A stretch of DNA of 64,000 nt from an uncultured Methylococcaceae bacterium (GTDB lineage: Bacteria; Pseudomonadota; Gammaproteobacteria; Methylococcales; Methylomonadaceae): positions 1 through 64,000 of the forward strand of contig CAIPDT010000094.1 in the NCBI GenBank assembly GCA_903863905.1, in the 5' to 3' direction. Numbering within the stretch: position 1 is the stretch's first letter; each line of letters opens with the position of its first letter. The notes beneath the pieces are model-generated. The model saw nothing but the letters and a program-made list of their open reading frames with translations. It was not told the DNA's origin and made no database searches. Made by a program: the position numbers and the translations under genes. Shown in pieces: positions 1 through 9,866 of this stretch.

Positions 1-1
1 A

Positions 2-460
2 GGTCGAGTCATTGCCGGTGGTTTACTGTATTTGGGTGCTGTCTCTGCCATATTCACGGTAATGGCGGGCTTTAACGCCGCCGATACCGTTGCCCATGGA
101 GAAAATGTCCATAATATTATGGAAGATCATGAACACATTGGAGTTTCAATTTTATCGCTGTCTCTAGGCTTAGCAGCATGGCGCTTAAAAAGTGGCGGGA
201 GCTTAAGTGGTCTAAAGAATGGGATTTATTTAACGCTATCGGCATTATTATTCGGTTTAATTATTCAAGGCGCTGATTTAGGTGGCTTGATGGTTTACCA
301 CTATGGTGTGGCGGTTAAAGCGCAAGCACCCGCTGTTGAGGCACCGAATACCGTACAAACTGATGTCCCTGAGGTCGTCTCAGAGCAAACTCATGATCAC
401 CCCGTTGATCACCCTCATGATCACTCCCATCATCACAATCACAATCACGATCATCATTAA
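2..460 (+). CDS. Membrane protein (DUF2231-like), 5'-truncated by window edge, with His-rich C-terminal tail
   Basis: Frame is open from base 2 ([18 protein letters not shown]...); hydrophobic segments; C-term [22 protein letters not shown]. The tracked start at 32 is TTG and probably internal. Confidence 0.6.
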   Translation, partial: GRVIAGGLLYLGAVSAIFTVMAGFNAADTVAHGENVHNIMEDHEHIGVSILSLSLGLAAWRLKSGGSLSGLKNGIYLTLSALLFGLIIQGADLGGLMVYHYGVAVKAQAPAVEAPNTVQTDVPEVVSEQTHDHPVDHPHDHSHHHNHNHDHH

Positions 461-810
461 TTGTTTTTCTTAGCGCAAGAGACTGCCTTAATACCTGGGT
501 GATTTATCTTGCGCCTTCGTATCAATTATCAATAGTCAGCTTCTATACGCCATTACATTGATTGAGGCGCATTTTATATATTACCTATCGGCTCTCAAGG
601 GTGCTAATGTTGAAATTCCAACAATATTCTTTAATAAGTATTACTATATGAACTATTAATAGTTTTGTAGGATTCAACACGTAAAACTTATGGATAGGTT
701 ATCTATAACAGTTACTCATGCGGTTGCTCTCTTACCATTTTAAACACTAATTTAACATCGCCTTACTACTCTTAAATTAGGCTTTGACACCAAAATTACA
801 TTCAAGATCT

Positions 811-3800
811 ATGACAAAAAAAGTTGCAATCATCGGCTTTTCATTCAAATTCCCAGGAACAACTCGAGATAACTACTGGCAAAATTTATTAAATGGCGTC
901 GATCTTGTTACCGAGGTTCCAGATAATCGATGGTCTAAAGATACCTTTTTGCACCCTGACAAAAACCACCAGGGTACCAGTTATACTTTTGCAGCGGGTT
1001 CTATTGGCGATATTTCAACCTTTGACGCTAGTTTCTTTGGCATTTCGCCCAGAGAGGCGGCCTTAATTGATCCCCAGCAACGTCTGTTACTGGAAATGAG
1101 TTGGGAAGCCTTAGAAAACGCGGGTATAAAACCCTCCTCCTTACGGGGTTCTTCTTGTGGTGTTTTTGTTGGTATGTCCAGTGCGGACTATGCTTATCAA
1201 ACAGCCGATGATTTCGCATCTATTGATTCCTTCTCAGCCACGGGCAATACGGCCAGTATTGCAGCAAATCGTATTTCATATAACTTTGACTTACGCGGCC
1301 CTAGCATGGTGATTGATACGGCCTGCTCATCATCAATGGTGGCTTTTCATCAAGCGTGTCGTGCTATTTTGGCGGGCGATATTACACAAGCATTAGTGGG
1401 TGGCATTAGTTTACATTTACACCCTTACGGATTTATTATCTTTTCTAAAGCATCAATGCTATCCCCTAGAGGACGTTGTAATCCCTTTGATGCCAGTGCC
1501 GATGGTTATGTTCGCTCTGAAGGCGGCGGCATGTTTTTTATTAAAGACTACGATCAAGCCATTAAAGACGGCGATCCTATTATAGCGGTGGTCGCTAATT
1601 CTGGAATTAACACGGATGGTAAAAAATCGGGCTTAACCTTTCCCAGTGCAACCACTCAAGCCAGTTTATTAAAACACGTTTATAAACAAGCCAATATTGA
1701 TCCCGCTACGATTGATTACTTTGAGGCGCACGGCACAGGTACTGCCGTAGGAGATCCAGTCGAATCTCTAGCCATTGGTGAGGCATTAGCCCAAGCTCGA
1801 CCCACGGATCAACCCTTATTAATCGGTTCCGTAAAAAGTAACATGGGACATCTTGAGGCCGCTTCAGGCATCGCCGGCTTAGTTAAAGCTTTGCATTGTA
1901 TTCAGTATAGAATAGTGCCTGCTACTATTGGGGTTAGATGTCTTAACCCCAACATTGACTTCGAGGCGCTCAATTTAAAAGTAGCTATTAAGAATCATCC
2001 GCTTAAAACGACCGGAAAAGTAACCATTGGTATTAATTCTTTTGGCTTTGGTGGTGCTAACGCACACGTCATTCTTGAAAGCCATGAAGCAACACCTGAA
2101 CCGACTCAAAAACGCTCAATTAGATTATCTTTGCCGCTGGTTATTTCAGCAAAAAGCGCCACCGCCCTCAAAGAGACCGCTACAGAATTTGCTGACTTTT
2201 TAACCACACAACCTGAATCGGCTTTATACCCTATCAGTTACCAGTCTCTATTTAGAAGGGATTGGCATGAACATCGAGCCATTGTTCATGGCGATAATTT
2301 AGCCTCTATAAGTCAGGCCCTGCTTGATTTTTCTAAGGGTAAACCTGATCCAGAACACCTTAATACAGCTTTAGCCTTATCATCGGCATGTGGCCCAGCC
2401 TTTATTTTTTCTGGCAATGGCTCGCAATGGTTTGGGATGGGTAAAACACTCTTAGAAGAAGAGCCTGTCTTTAAAAAAGCAATCAAAGCAATCGATGTGT
2501 ATTTTCTGCCTTTAGCAGGCTTTTCCTTACAAGAAGAATTAAAAGGCAATAACGGCGCAGATCGCTATCAATGGACAGAAATTGCACAACCGGCATTATT
2601 TGCTATTCAGGTAGGCATCACCCAAGTACTGGCGCATTATGGCGTTTTGCCTATTGCCGTCATGGGGCACAGTGTAGGTGAAGTGGCCGCCGCTTGGGCT
2701 TCGGGAGCTTTAACCCTTAAAACAGCAACGACGATTATTTATCATCGCAGTAAATTACAAGGACTCACCAAAGGTCAGGGTGAAATGTCAGCGGTTGGTT
2801 TAAGTCATGACCACGCTCAACGCTTAATACAAGAACTCAACCTTGAATCCTCGGTTTATATCGCGGGCATCAATAGTTCCCGTGCGGTGACTGTTGCGGG
2901 GAATTTACAGGCTCTGGCTCAACTAGAAGCCCAATTACACATACAAGGCGTCTTCTTTAAACGCCTTGATCTGGACTATGCTTTCCATACCCCGTTCATG
3001 GATAGCATTGAGCAACCCCTTAAGAAAGCATTAGAGAAAATAACGCTTAAAAAAACCCACATCCCTTTTTATTCTTCGGTCACTGGATGTCAACTCTTAG
3101 GCACTCAATTGAATGCGACTTATTGGTGGGATAATATTCGTAAACCTGTTTTATTTGAACAAGCCGTTAAAGCGCTATTAAATAACCAGCTTAATCTATT
3201 GATAGAAATTGGACCGCATACTGTTTTACGCAGTTACCTTAATGATTCTATCAAAGACCAACAATTAGAAGCGCGTATTTTATCAACCTTAACGCGTCAT
3301 AATGACACACCTAAACAACTTTTAAAGACGGTTAATCAATCAATATTAGCCGGAGCCACAATTCAGTGGTCCAATACCTTTAAAAAACCTAGCCAGACCC
3401 TACAACTGCCTAATTATCCCTGGCAACGTGAATCGTATTGGCATCCCGTTACACCCGAGTCAACGGGGTTATTATATCGTTATGCAACCCACTCTTTTTT
3501 AGGTTATCCGTTACAGCATCAAGCTTTAACGTGGGAAAACCAACTTGACACCAAGCTCAATCCTACCTTAGCGGATCACGTGGTTGGTGGGGCAACCGTA
3601 TTTCCAGGCGCTGGTTTTATAGAATTGACATTAGCCGCCACTACAGCATGGCAATCCATTGATATAATCGAAATAGAAGACCTAGAAATTCAGTCACCTT
3701 TATTATTAAGTGCTGACCGCGCCAAACTAATTCACACGCAAATAGACCCCAAAGATGGTCGAATTACCATTAAAAGTAGAGATTACAACAGCCGTGATGC

Positions 3801-6800
3801 TTGGACTTCCCATGGAGTAGCACGCATTTTAAGTGGCGGGAGCCATCAGTTATTAACACAATCAACACCTCCCACTTTACCCAATCGACAACCGGACTTT
3901 AATGGCAGCAGTCATAAACTATTAACAGATGCTAATGGTCTGTCTTATGGCCCGGCATTTCAATGTATTGATTATGGTTGGCTAGAAGGTAATACTGCCC
4001 TGGGTGTTTTTAAAATACCCGAAACGATTCAAGATGACTTAGATAAAACTTACTTACACCCTGCTCTGCTGGATTGTACCTTTCAATTAATCTTTCAATT
4101 ATTAAAAGAGTATGTGAGGACGACTGAAGGTATGACGTTTGTTCCTACAAAAATGGGTAGAACCACTTTTAAATCAACTCAAGCAAAACCACACTTCGCC
4201 AGTGCGACCTTATTACGTCAAACACCTCGCTCGCTAACCGCTGAGTTTTCAGTTTTTGATCAGCAAGGTTTAGTAATAGCGATACTTAAAGAAGTCCGCT
4301 TTAGCAGTATCCGGTTAAGTAAAAATGCCTCCGATCCATTAAGCTATCTTAATTATTATTATTCGCCTCGCCCACATCGCGCAGCAGGCCATGAACAAAA
4401 CTCAGTTATTTCTTTTGAAAGCACTCAATCCGCAATTGGGAAATTAACGAGACGAGCAGCGTTAAAAGGCAGTCATCGTCGATATTCAGAAGAAGTTGAA
4501 CCCCTATTAGATAGTTTATGTAGTTTGTTTACTGAAGAGATAATTCAACAATTCTCGGTAAACCAAAGACATTTATATCTCGCTGATATTCTAGCGCAAC
4601 AAACCGAAAAGACGATTAACTTAGCCTATATTAATCAGTTGCTGTCTTTAGCTGAAACCGACCAATTACTCGCACCGACCATTGATGGCTGGAATATCTT
4701 AACCGCCCATGAATCGTTAATTTCAGCTCTTGATGTGTGGAATAGCTTAATCGCTGACTACCCTGATTATTTCCATATTATCCATGCCGTAGGACAAATT
4801 GGTTTACATCTTAAAGATATCATAACCGGAGCAACCTCACTTAATCGAGTTCGACCCCAAGAGTCATCGCTCTCCACGCTGATGAGTCAAGTATTGGGAG
4901 CAGAAGGACGACGCAAAGTAGGATTAATGTTACGTAACTTAATAACGGACGGCATTCACAACCTTCCTCAAGGTCAACGCTTAAAAATAGTTGAAATAAG
5001 TGAAGGATTTCCGGCGTTTGCAATGGATATTTGCAATTCATTGAATTTCATCTGCTGTGACTATTTGTTTGCCAGTACCTCGGCAGAAACATTGGAAAAT
5101 CTATCGCTTATTAAAGAGCAATTTCCAAACATTCAGACACAAACCATTGATAAAGATTCGGCCCAGTCAGTCATGGACTCAAGCTACTCTATTGCGCTCT
5201 TTACCTTTGACTTCGATGACTTTGAAAAAAGTAAAACCGCTTTAGACTTTGCGTATACGTGTTTAGCACCTGGTGGCGTCTTAATTATTATAGGACAACA
5301 CCCTACCCGCTGGATTGATTTTGTTTTTGGGGGGCAATTTCATCATTGGTCGCGTCAAGAGGAAACTCAAGCAATTTCAAATCAAAGAACAACTCAATTT
5401 TGGCATAAGCAATTACAGAAAGCTAATTTTTCAAATATATCGCTCCACGAAGTTTCTCCCGGCACCTGTTCAGGACCTTATATTTTATTAGCCGAACGTG
5501 AAGAACATAACCATCACCCTGCTCAAGTCATCATTGAAATACCACGCAGTTGGATCATACTGGCAGATACAACCGGTTACTCTGCTGAACTGTCTGATCG
5601 CTTAACTAAAGAACTGCAAACTAAGGGTGACTTAGTCATTCAATCTAGTCTTTTAGAAAAAAATTCCCTTGAAGCCTTGTTATTTGAAACAACTCATAAC
5701 TATGGTTCCTTGGACGGTATTATTCTATTAACCGGCTTATTACCCCAATCAACAACATTTAATACTGATAGTTCACTGGCGCTACAAACAAATAGATGCA
5801 TGCTAGCAGCCAATCTGTTGCAAGCCGCTGAAAGTGCTTTATCAAATGAAACGACATTCTGGATAATAACAACGGCGGCAACAAATGATCCAGAATCCGT
5901 CTCAAAGACTCTTCATAATAAACGCCCTCTTTCTATTACTCCCTCGGATTCTGTACTGTGGGGATTTGGGAGATCATTAAATAACGAAACGACTCGACTC
6001 AATGTTCGACTGTTGGATTTCTCTCCATCATTAACCCTGCATGAGATCGTGAATGCGCTAATAACAGAAATAGATATCCCTGATGATGAAGAAGAAATAT
6101 TCATTAATCATCAAGGTGCACGCTTTGCCTCTCGCTTACAATTTAAAGCCCCGCCCAATTTTGAAACAACGCACTGTATTGAGAATAACACCATAAAACT
6201 AGGCTTTCAATTTCCAGGACAATTACGCAATTTGCGCTGGGAAGTGCATCCGCGATCACTGCCCAATCATGATGAGATTGAAATCGAAGTCCATGCTTCA
6301 GGTTTAAACTTCCGTGATGTGATGTTTGCACTTGGCTTACTCTCAGATGAAGCCATAGAAAATGGCTTTTCTGGCCCTAGTTTAGGGCTGGAATTTTCAG
6401 GTGTGATTAGTCGTGTCGGCGATTCTATTCAACATTTTTCTATCGGTGATCGCGTCGTAGGCTTTGGTCCTTCTAGCTTTAGTAACCGAGTGCTCACTAA
6501 AGAAAATGCGCTCTCTCAAATCCCGCCCAGCATTTCTTTTGAGGCGGCCGCGACGATTCCAAGTACCTTTTTTACAGTGTATTATTCTCTACATCATTTA
6601 GCACGTTTACAACCGGGTGAAAAAATCCTGATACATGGCGCAGCCGGCGGCATTGGTCTTGCGGCCATTCAAATTGCAAAATGGATGGGCGCTGAAATAT
6701 ATGCGACAGCGGGCTCTAATGAAAAACGTGACTTTTTACATTTATTGGGCATTGAAAATATCTATGACTCCCGCAGTTTAAACTTTGCAGATGAAATATT

Positions 6801-8463
6801 AGCTGATACGCAAGGCGCAGGGATAGATATCGTTCTTAACTCCTTAGCCGGTGAAGCGATAAACCGTAACTTTCAAGTACTCAAACCATTTGGACGCTTC
6901 CTTGAGCTCGGGAAACGTGATTTCTACGAAAATACTCAAATAGGTTTAAGACCCTTTAGGAATAATATCAGCTATTTTGGTATTGATGCCGATCAATTAC
7001 TCCAACTACATTCTGCACTGACTCAGCGTTTATTTACGGATATGATGGCCTTATTTGCTGAAGGCATTTTACAGCCTCTGCCCTATCATTCTTTTGAAGC
7101 AGACGACATTGTCAGTGCCTTTCGTTATATGCAACAGGCCCGCCAAATTGGTAAGATTATTATTACTTATCATAATGGTATCAATAAAACACATCCTTTA
7201 ACCCCAGGTATTCGAACCCCCTTAACACTCTCTTATAATGCCAGCTATTTAATTACCGGCGGTTTAAGTGGCCTGGGTCTTAAAACGGCAGAATGGTTAG
7301 TTAAAAAAGGCGCTCGACACCTTATTTTACTCAGTAGAAGCGGCCCTAATTCTGAAGAAGCTAAACTAGCCATTGAGAAAATGACCGCTCAAGGCATCAA
7401 TGTGTGCGCAGTTTCGTGCGACATCACGGATAAAAATGCCTTATCTACTTTATTGCGTCAAACATCAAAGAACATGCCGCCTTTAAAAGGCATTATTCAT
7501 GCGGCCGCCGTCATCAATGATGGCATGATTAAAAATATGACGACGGCTCAACTGACAGCCGTATTAACCCCTAAAATATTAGGCGCATATTATCTGCATG
7601 AACTCACTATCGACCTTAAACTGGATATGTTTGTACTCTTTTCTTCGGCCACAACTCTATTTGGTAACCCTGGCCAAGCGAACTATGTCGCGGCTAATAC
7701 GTCCTTAGAAGCCTTGGCTCAGCAACGTAGAGCAAACGGCTTAACAGCAATCTGTGTTGCGTGGGGGGCTATTGATGATGTCGGTTATTTAGCACGTAAC
7801 GAAAAAATAAAAGAATCTTTGCAGCATAGAATGGGCGGTGCAGCCCTGCATTCAAGTAATGCACTGGATATTTTAGAAAAAATGTTACTGTTAGACCAGA
7901 CTTATCTAGGCGTCATGGAATTTAATTGGTCAGCATTATCTAGATTCTTAAGGCATACTCATAATCCCAAGTTTAATGAAGTCGCTAAGCAGAATCTTGA
8001 ACTAGAAGGACACAATGATCGCCCAGAGGATATTAGACAACTACTATTAGAACTCTCGTCTGAAGAATTATTAACGACTCTAATAGATCGGTTAAAACAT
8101 GAAGTGGGTGAAATCATTCGCATCGCGCCTGATAAAATTGAAGCCACCCAATCTATCTACGACATGGGCTTAGACTCACTCATGGGCATTGAACTGATCG
8201 TTGCCCTGGAGTCTCGGTTTGGAATTCGACTGCCTGTGATGGCCTTAAGCGAAAATCCGACTATTGCAAAACTGGCCGAACGCTTAGCTCAACAACTATT
8301 GGACATGACAAACACTGAGTCTACCCAAGCAGATACTATTTTGACACAAACCCAACAATTAATGTTACAACATGGCGTTGAAGAATCTAAAGAACTCTTA
8401 GCAAACTCTTTAGATTACGACCTATTACAAAATAACAATTCCGTAGAAAGGATCATTCATTAA
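811..8463 (+). CDS. Highly reducing type I polyketide/fatty acid synthase, KS-AT-DH-(degenerate MT)-ER-KR-ACP, RkpA/WcbR-like
   Basis: KS DTACSSS, EAHGTGT, KSNMGHLEAASG; AT GHSVGEVAAAWASG; DH LADHVVGGATVFPGAG and HPALLDCTFQ; ER GEKILIHGAAGGIGLAAIQIAK; KR YLITGGLSGLGLKTAEWLV; ACP MGLDSLMGIEL. ATG at 811 fits the KS N-terminus (MTKKVAIIGFSFKFPG) better than TTG at 784. Confidence 0.93.
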   Translation: MTKKVAIIGFSFKFPGTTRDNYWQNLLNGVDLVTEVPDNRWSKDTFLHPDKNHQGTSYTFAAGSIGDISTFDASFFGISPREAALIDPQQRLLLEMSWEALENAGIKPSSLRGSSCGVFVGMSSADYAYQTADDFASIDSFSATGNTASIAANRISYNFDLRGPSMVIDTACSSSMVAFHQACRAILAGDITQALVGGISLHLHPYGFIIFSKASMLSPRGRCNPFDASADGYVRSEGGGMFFIKDYDQAIKDGDPIIAVVANSGINTDGKKSGLTFPSATTQASLLKHVYKQANIDPATIDYFEAHGTGTAVGDPVESLAIGEALAQARPTDQPLLIGSVKSNMGHLEAASGIAGLVKALHCIQYRIVPATIGVRCLNPNIDFEALNLKVAIKNHPLKTTGKVTIGINSFGFGGANAHVILESHEATPEPTQKRSIRLSLPLVISAKSATALKETATEFADFLTTQPESALYPISYQSLFRRDWHEHRAIVHGDNLASISQALLDFSKGKPDPEHLNTALALSSACGPAFIFSGNGSQWFGMGKTLLEEEPVFKKAIKAIDVYFLPLAGFSLQEELKGNNGADRYQWTEIAQPALFAIQVGITQVLAHYGVLPIAVMGHSVGEVAAAWASGALTLKTATTIIYHRSKLQGLTKGQGEMSAVGLSHDHAQRLIQELNLESSVYIAGINSSRAVTVAGNLQALAQLEAQLHIQGVFFKRLDLDYAFHTPFMDSIEQPLKKALEKITLKKTHIPFYSSVTGCQLLGTQLNATYWWDNIRKPVLFEQAVKALLNNQLNLLIEIGPHTVLRSYLNDSIKDQQLEARILSTLTRHNDTPKQLLKTVNQSILAGATIQWSNTFKKPSQTLQLPNYPWQRESYWHPVTPESTGLLYRYATHSFLGYPLQHQALTWENQLDTKLNPTLADHVVGGATVFPGAGFIELTLAATTAWQSIDIIEIEDLEIQSPLLLSADRAKLIHTQIDPKDGRITIKSRDYNSRDAWTSHGVARILSGGSHQLLTQSTPPTLPNRQPDFNGSSHKLLTDANGLSYGPAFQCIDYGWLEGNTALGVFKIPETIQDDLDKTYLHPALLDCTFQLIFQLLKEYVRTTEGMTFVPTKMGRTTFKSTQAKPHFASATLLRQTPRSLTAEFSVFDQQGLVIAILKEVRFSSIRLSKNASDPLSYLNYYYSPRPHRAAGHEQNSVISFESTQSAIGKLTRRAALKGSHRRYSEEVEPLLDSLCSLFTEEIIQQFSVNQRHLYLADILAQQTEKTINLAYINQLLSLAETDQLLAPTIDGWNILTAHESLISALDVWNSLIADYPDYFHIIHAVGQIGLHLKDIITGATSLNRVRPQESSLSTLMSQVLGAEGRRKVGLMLRNLITDGIHNLPQGQRLKIVEISEGFPAFAMDICNSLNFICCDYLFASTSAETLENLSLIKEQFPNIQTQTIDKDSAQSVMDSSYSIALFTFDFDDFEKSKTALDFAYTCLAPGGVLIIIGQHPTRWIDFVFGGQFHHWSRQEETQAISNQRTTQFWHKQLQKANFSNISLHEVSPGTCSGPYILLAEREEHNHHPAQVIIEIPRSWIILADTTGYSAELSDRLTKELQTKGDLVIQSSLLEKNSLEALLFETTHNYGSLDGIILLTGLLPQSTTFNTDSSLALQTNRCMLAANLLQAAESALSNETTFWIITTAATNDPESVSKTLHNKRPLSITPSDSVLWGFGRSLNNETTRLNVRLLDFSPSLTLHEIVNALITEIDIPDDEEEIFINHQGARFASRLQFKAPPNFETTHCIENNTIKLGFQFPGQLRNLRWEVHPRSLPNHDEIEIEVHASGLNFRDVMFALGLLSDEAIENGFSGPSLGLEFSGVISRVGDSIQHFSIGDRVVGFGPSSFSNRVLTKENALSQIPPSISFEAAATIPSTFFTVYYSLHHLARLQPGEKILIHGAAGGIGLAAIQIAKWMGAEIYATAGSNEKRDFLHLLGIENIYDSRSLNFADEILADTQGAGIDIVLNSLAGEAINRNFQVLKPFGRFLELGKRDFYENTQIGLRPFRNNISYFGIDADQLLQLHSALTQRLFTDMMALFAEGILQPLPYHSFEADDIVSAFRYMQQARQIGKIIITYHNGINKTHPLTPGIRTPLTLSYNASYLITGGLSGLGLKTAEWLVKKGARHLILLSRSGPNSEEAKLAIEKMTAQGINVCAVSCDITDKNALSTLLRQTSKNMPPLKGIIHAAAVINDGMIKNMTTAQLTAVLTPKILGAYYLHELTIDLKLDMFVLFSSATTLFGNPGQANYVAANTSLEALAQQRRANGLTAICVAWGAIDDVGYLARNEKIKESLQHRMGGAALHSSNALDILEKMLLLDQTYLGVMEFNWSALSRFLRHTHNPKFNEVAKQNLELEGHNDRPEDIRQLLLELSSEELLTTLIDRLKHEVGEIIRIAPDKIEATQSIYDMGLDSLMGIELIVALESRFGIRLPVMALSENPTIAKLAERLAQQLLDMTNTESTQADTILTQTQQLMLQHGVEESKELLANSLDYDLLQNNNSVERIIH

Positions 8464-8464
8464 T

Positions 8465-9823
8465 ATGTCCAAAAAAGGCCCTCCTGGTCTCACGGCCCAG
8501 ATAAAAGACAAGCTTATTCAACAAGCCCTTGAACGGAGACTGCGACAAACCGAACAAGTTAACGAGACGTTACCCCCGGTCATAAATAAAACGGATAATC
8601 GGAGCAACATACCCGAACACTTTTACCGTTTTAACCAACATCCCGGCTACCAACAAATTAGCCTGATGAATGAAGGTGCGATTCGAATGGGCATTCGTAA
8701 TCCTTTTTTTAAATTACATGAAGGTAGCGCGGGGGCCACTACAAAAATTGATGGGAAGTCTTATATTAATTATGCAAGCTATAATTATCTTGGCCTCTCC
8801 GGACATCCTGAAACCAATCAAGCCGCAAAAAATGCCATTGATCACTATGGTACGTCAGTCTCTGCCAGTCGCTTAGTGTCAGGTGAGCGCCCCATTCATC
8901 GTGAACTCGAAGAAGCGATTGCCACACTATATGATGTCGATGAAGCTGTGGTTTTGGTCAGTGGACATGCGACAAACGTAACGACTATAGGTCATTTATT
9001 TGGTCCAAATGATTTAATTATCCATGATGAATTAGTTCACAATAGTATATTACAGGGCATATTACTGTCTGGAGCTAAACGCCTGTCTTTTCCACACAAC
9101 GACAGTGGCGCAATCGATAGCCTGCTAACTGAACAACGGCAACATTTTGAAAGAGTCCTGATCGTTGTTGAAGGGATTTATAGTATGGATGGCGATTACC
9201 CTAACCTACCTCTTTTTGTCGACCTTAAACATAAACACAAAACTTTTTTAATGGTTGATGAAGCGCATTCTTTTGGAGTCATGGGGCACACTGGCCTAGG
9301 TATTCGGCAACATTTTAATCTTAAAGGCGGTGATGTTGATATTTGGATGGGAACATTAAGTAAATCATTAGCCAGTTGTGGCGGTTATATTGCGGGCGAA
9401 CGCGCGCTCATCGAACATCTTAAGTTTCTGGCACCGGGTTTTTTATATAGCGTTGGAATGCCCCCCCCAACCGCAGCAGCAGCCTTAGCTGCACTTAATA
9501 TCTTACAAAAAGAACCCGAAAGAGTGACTCAACTCCAAAAACAAGGGCTGTTATTTTTAAAAAGAGCAACTGCTCTGGGAATTAATACGGGCACGAGTAC
9601 TGGGCTTGCAATCATACCTGCCATTGTGGGGAGTTCAATTAAAGCCGTGCGGTTATCGACCCAATTATTCGATAAAGGCATTAATGTTCAACCCATCTTA
9701 TATCCCGCAGTACAAGAAAAAGCCGCACGGCTTCGGTTTTTTATATCTTGCGAACATACTGATGAACAAATTGAACACACGCTGACAATCTTAGCAGAAG
9801 AAAGTAAGCGCCTTGAAAATTAA
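8465..9823 (+). CDS. Alpha-oxoamine synthase family PLP enzyme (AONS/KBL/SPT-like; RkpG/WcbT-like)
   Basis: MVDEAHSFGVMG and TLSKSLASCGGYIAG (PLP lysine) motifs; starts 1 bp after the PKS stop; ~80-aa N-terminal extension before the catalytic fold. Confidence 0.9.
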   Translation: MSKKGPPGLTAQIKDKLIQQALERRLRQTEQVNETLPPVINKTDNRSNIPEHFYRFNQHPGYQQISLMNEGAIRMGIRNPFFKLHEGSAGATTKIDGKSYINYASYNYLGLSGHPETNQAAKNAIDHYGTSVSASRLVSGERPIHRELEEAIATLYDVDEAVVLVSGHATNVTTIGHLFGPNDLIIHDELVHNSILQGILLSGAKRLSFPHNDSGAIDSLLTEQRQHFERVLIVVEGIYSMDGDYPNLPLFVDLKHKHKTFLMVDEAHSFGVMGHTGLGIRQHFNLKGGDVDIWMGTLSKSLASCGGYIAGERALIEHLKFLAPGFLYSVGMPPPTAAAALAALNILQKEPERVTQLQKQGLLFLKRATALGINTGTSTGLAIIPAIVGSSIKAVRLSTQLFDKGINVQPILYPAVQEKAARLRFFISCEHTDEQIEHTLTILAEESKRLEN

Positions 9824-9866
9824 GGGCTTGTATTGATAAAAGCAATATATAAGCTCAGGACTTTTC

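Noticed and set aside
1028-8147. Small antisense and out-of-frame ORFs inside the PKS (1028-1219, 1400-1585, 2313-2549, 4841-5041, 5057-5245, 5913-6104, 6143-6331, 7959-8147)
   Set aside because: Short, no recognisable motifs, fully contained in a well-supported coding frame.
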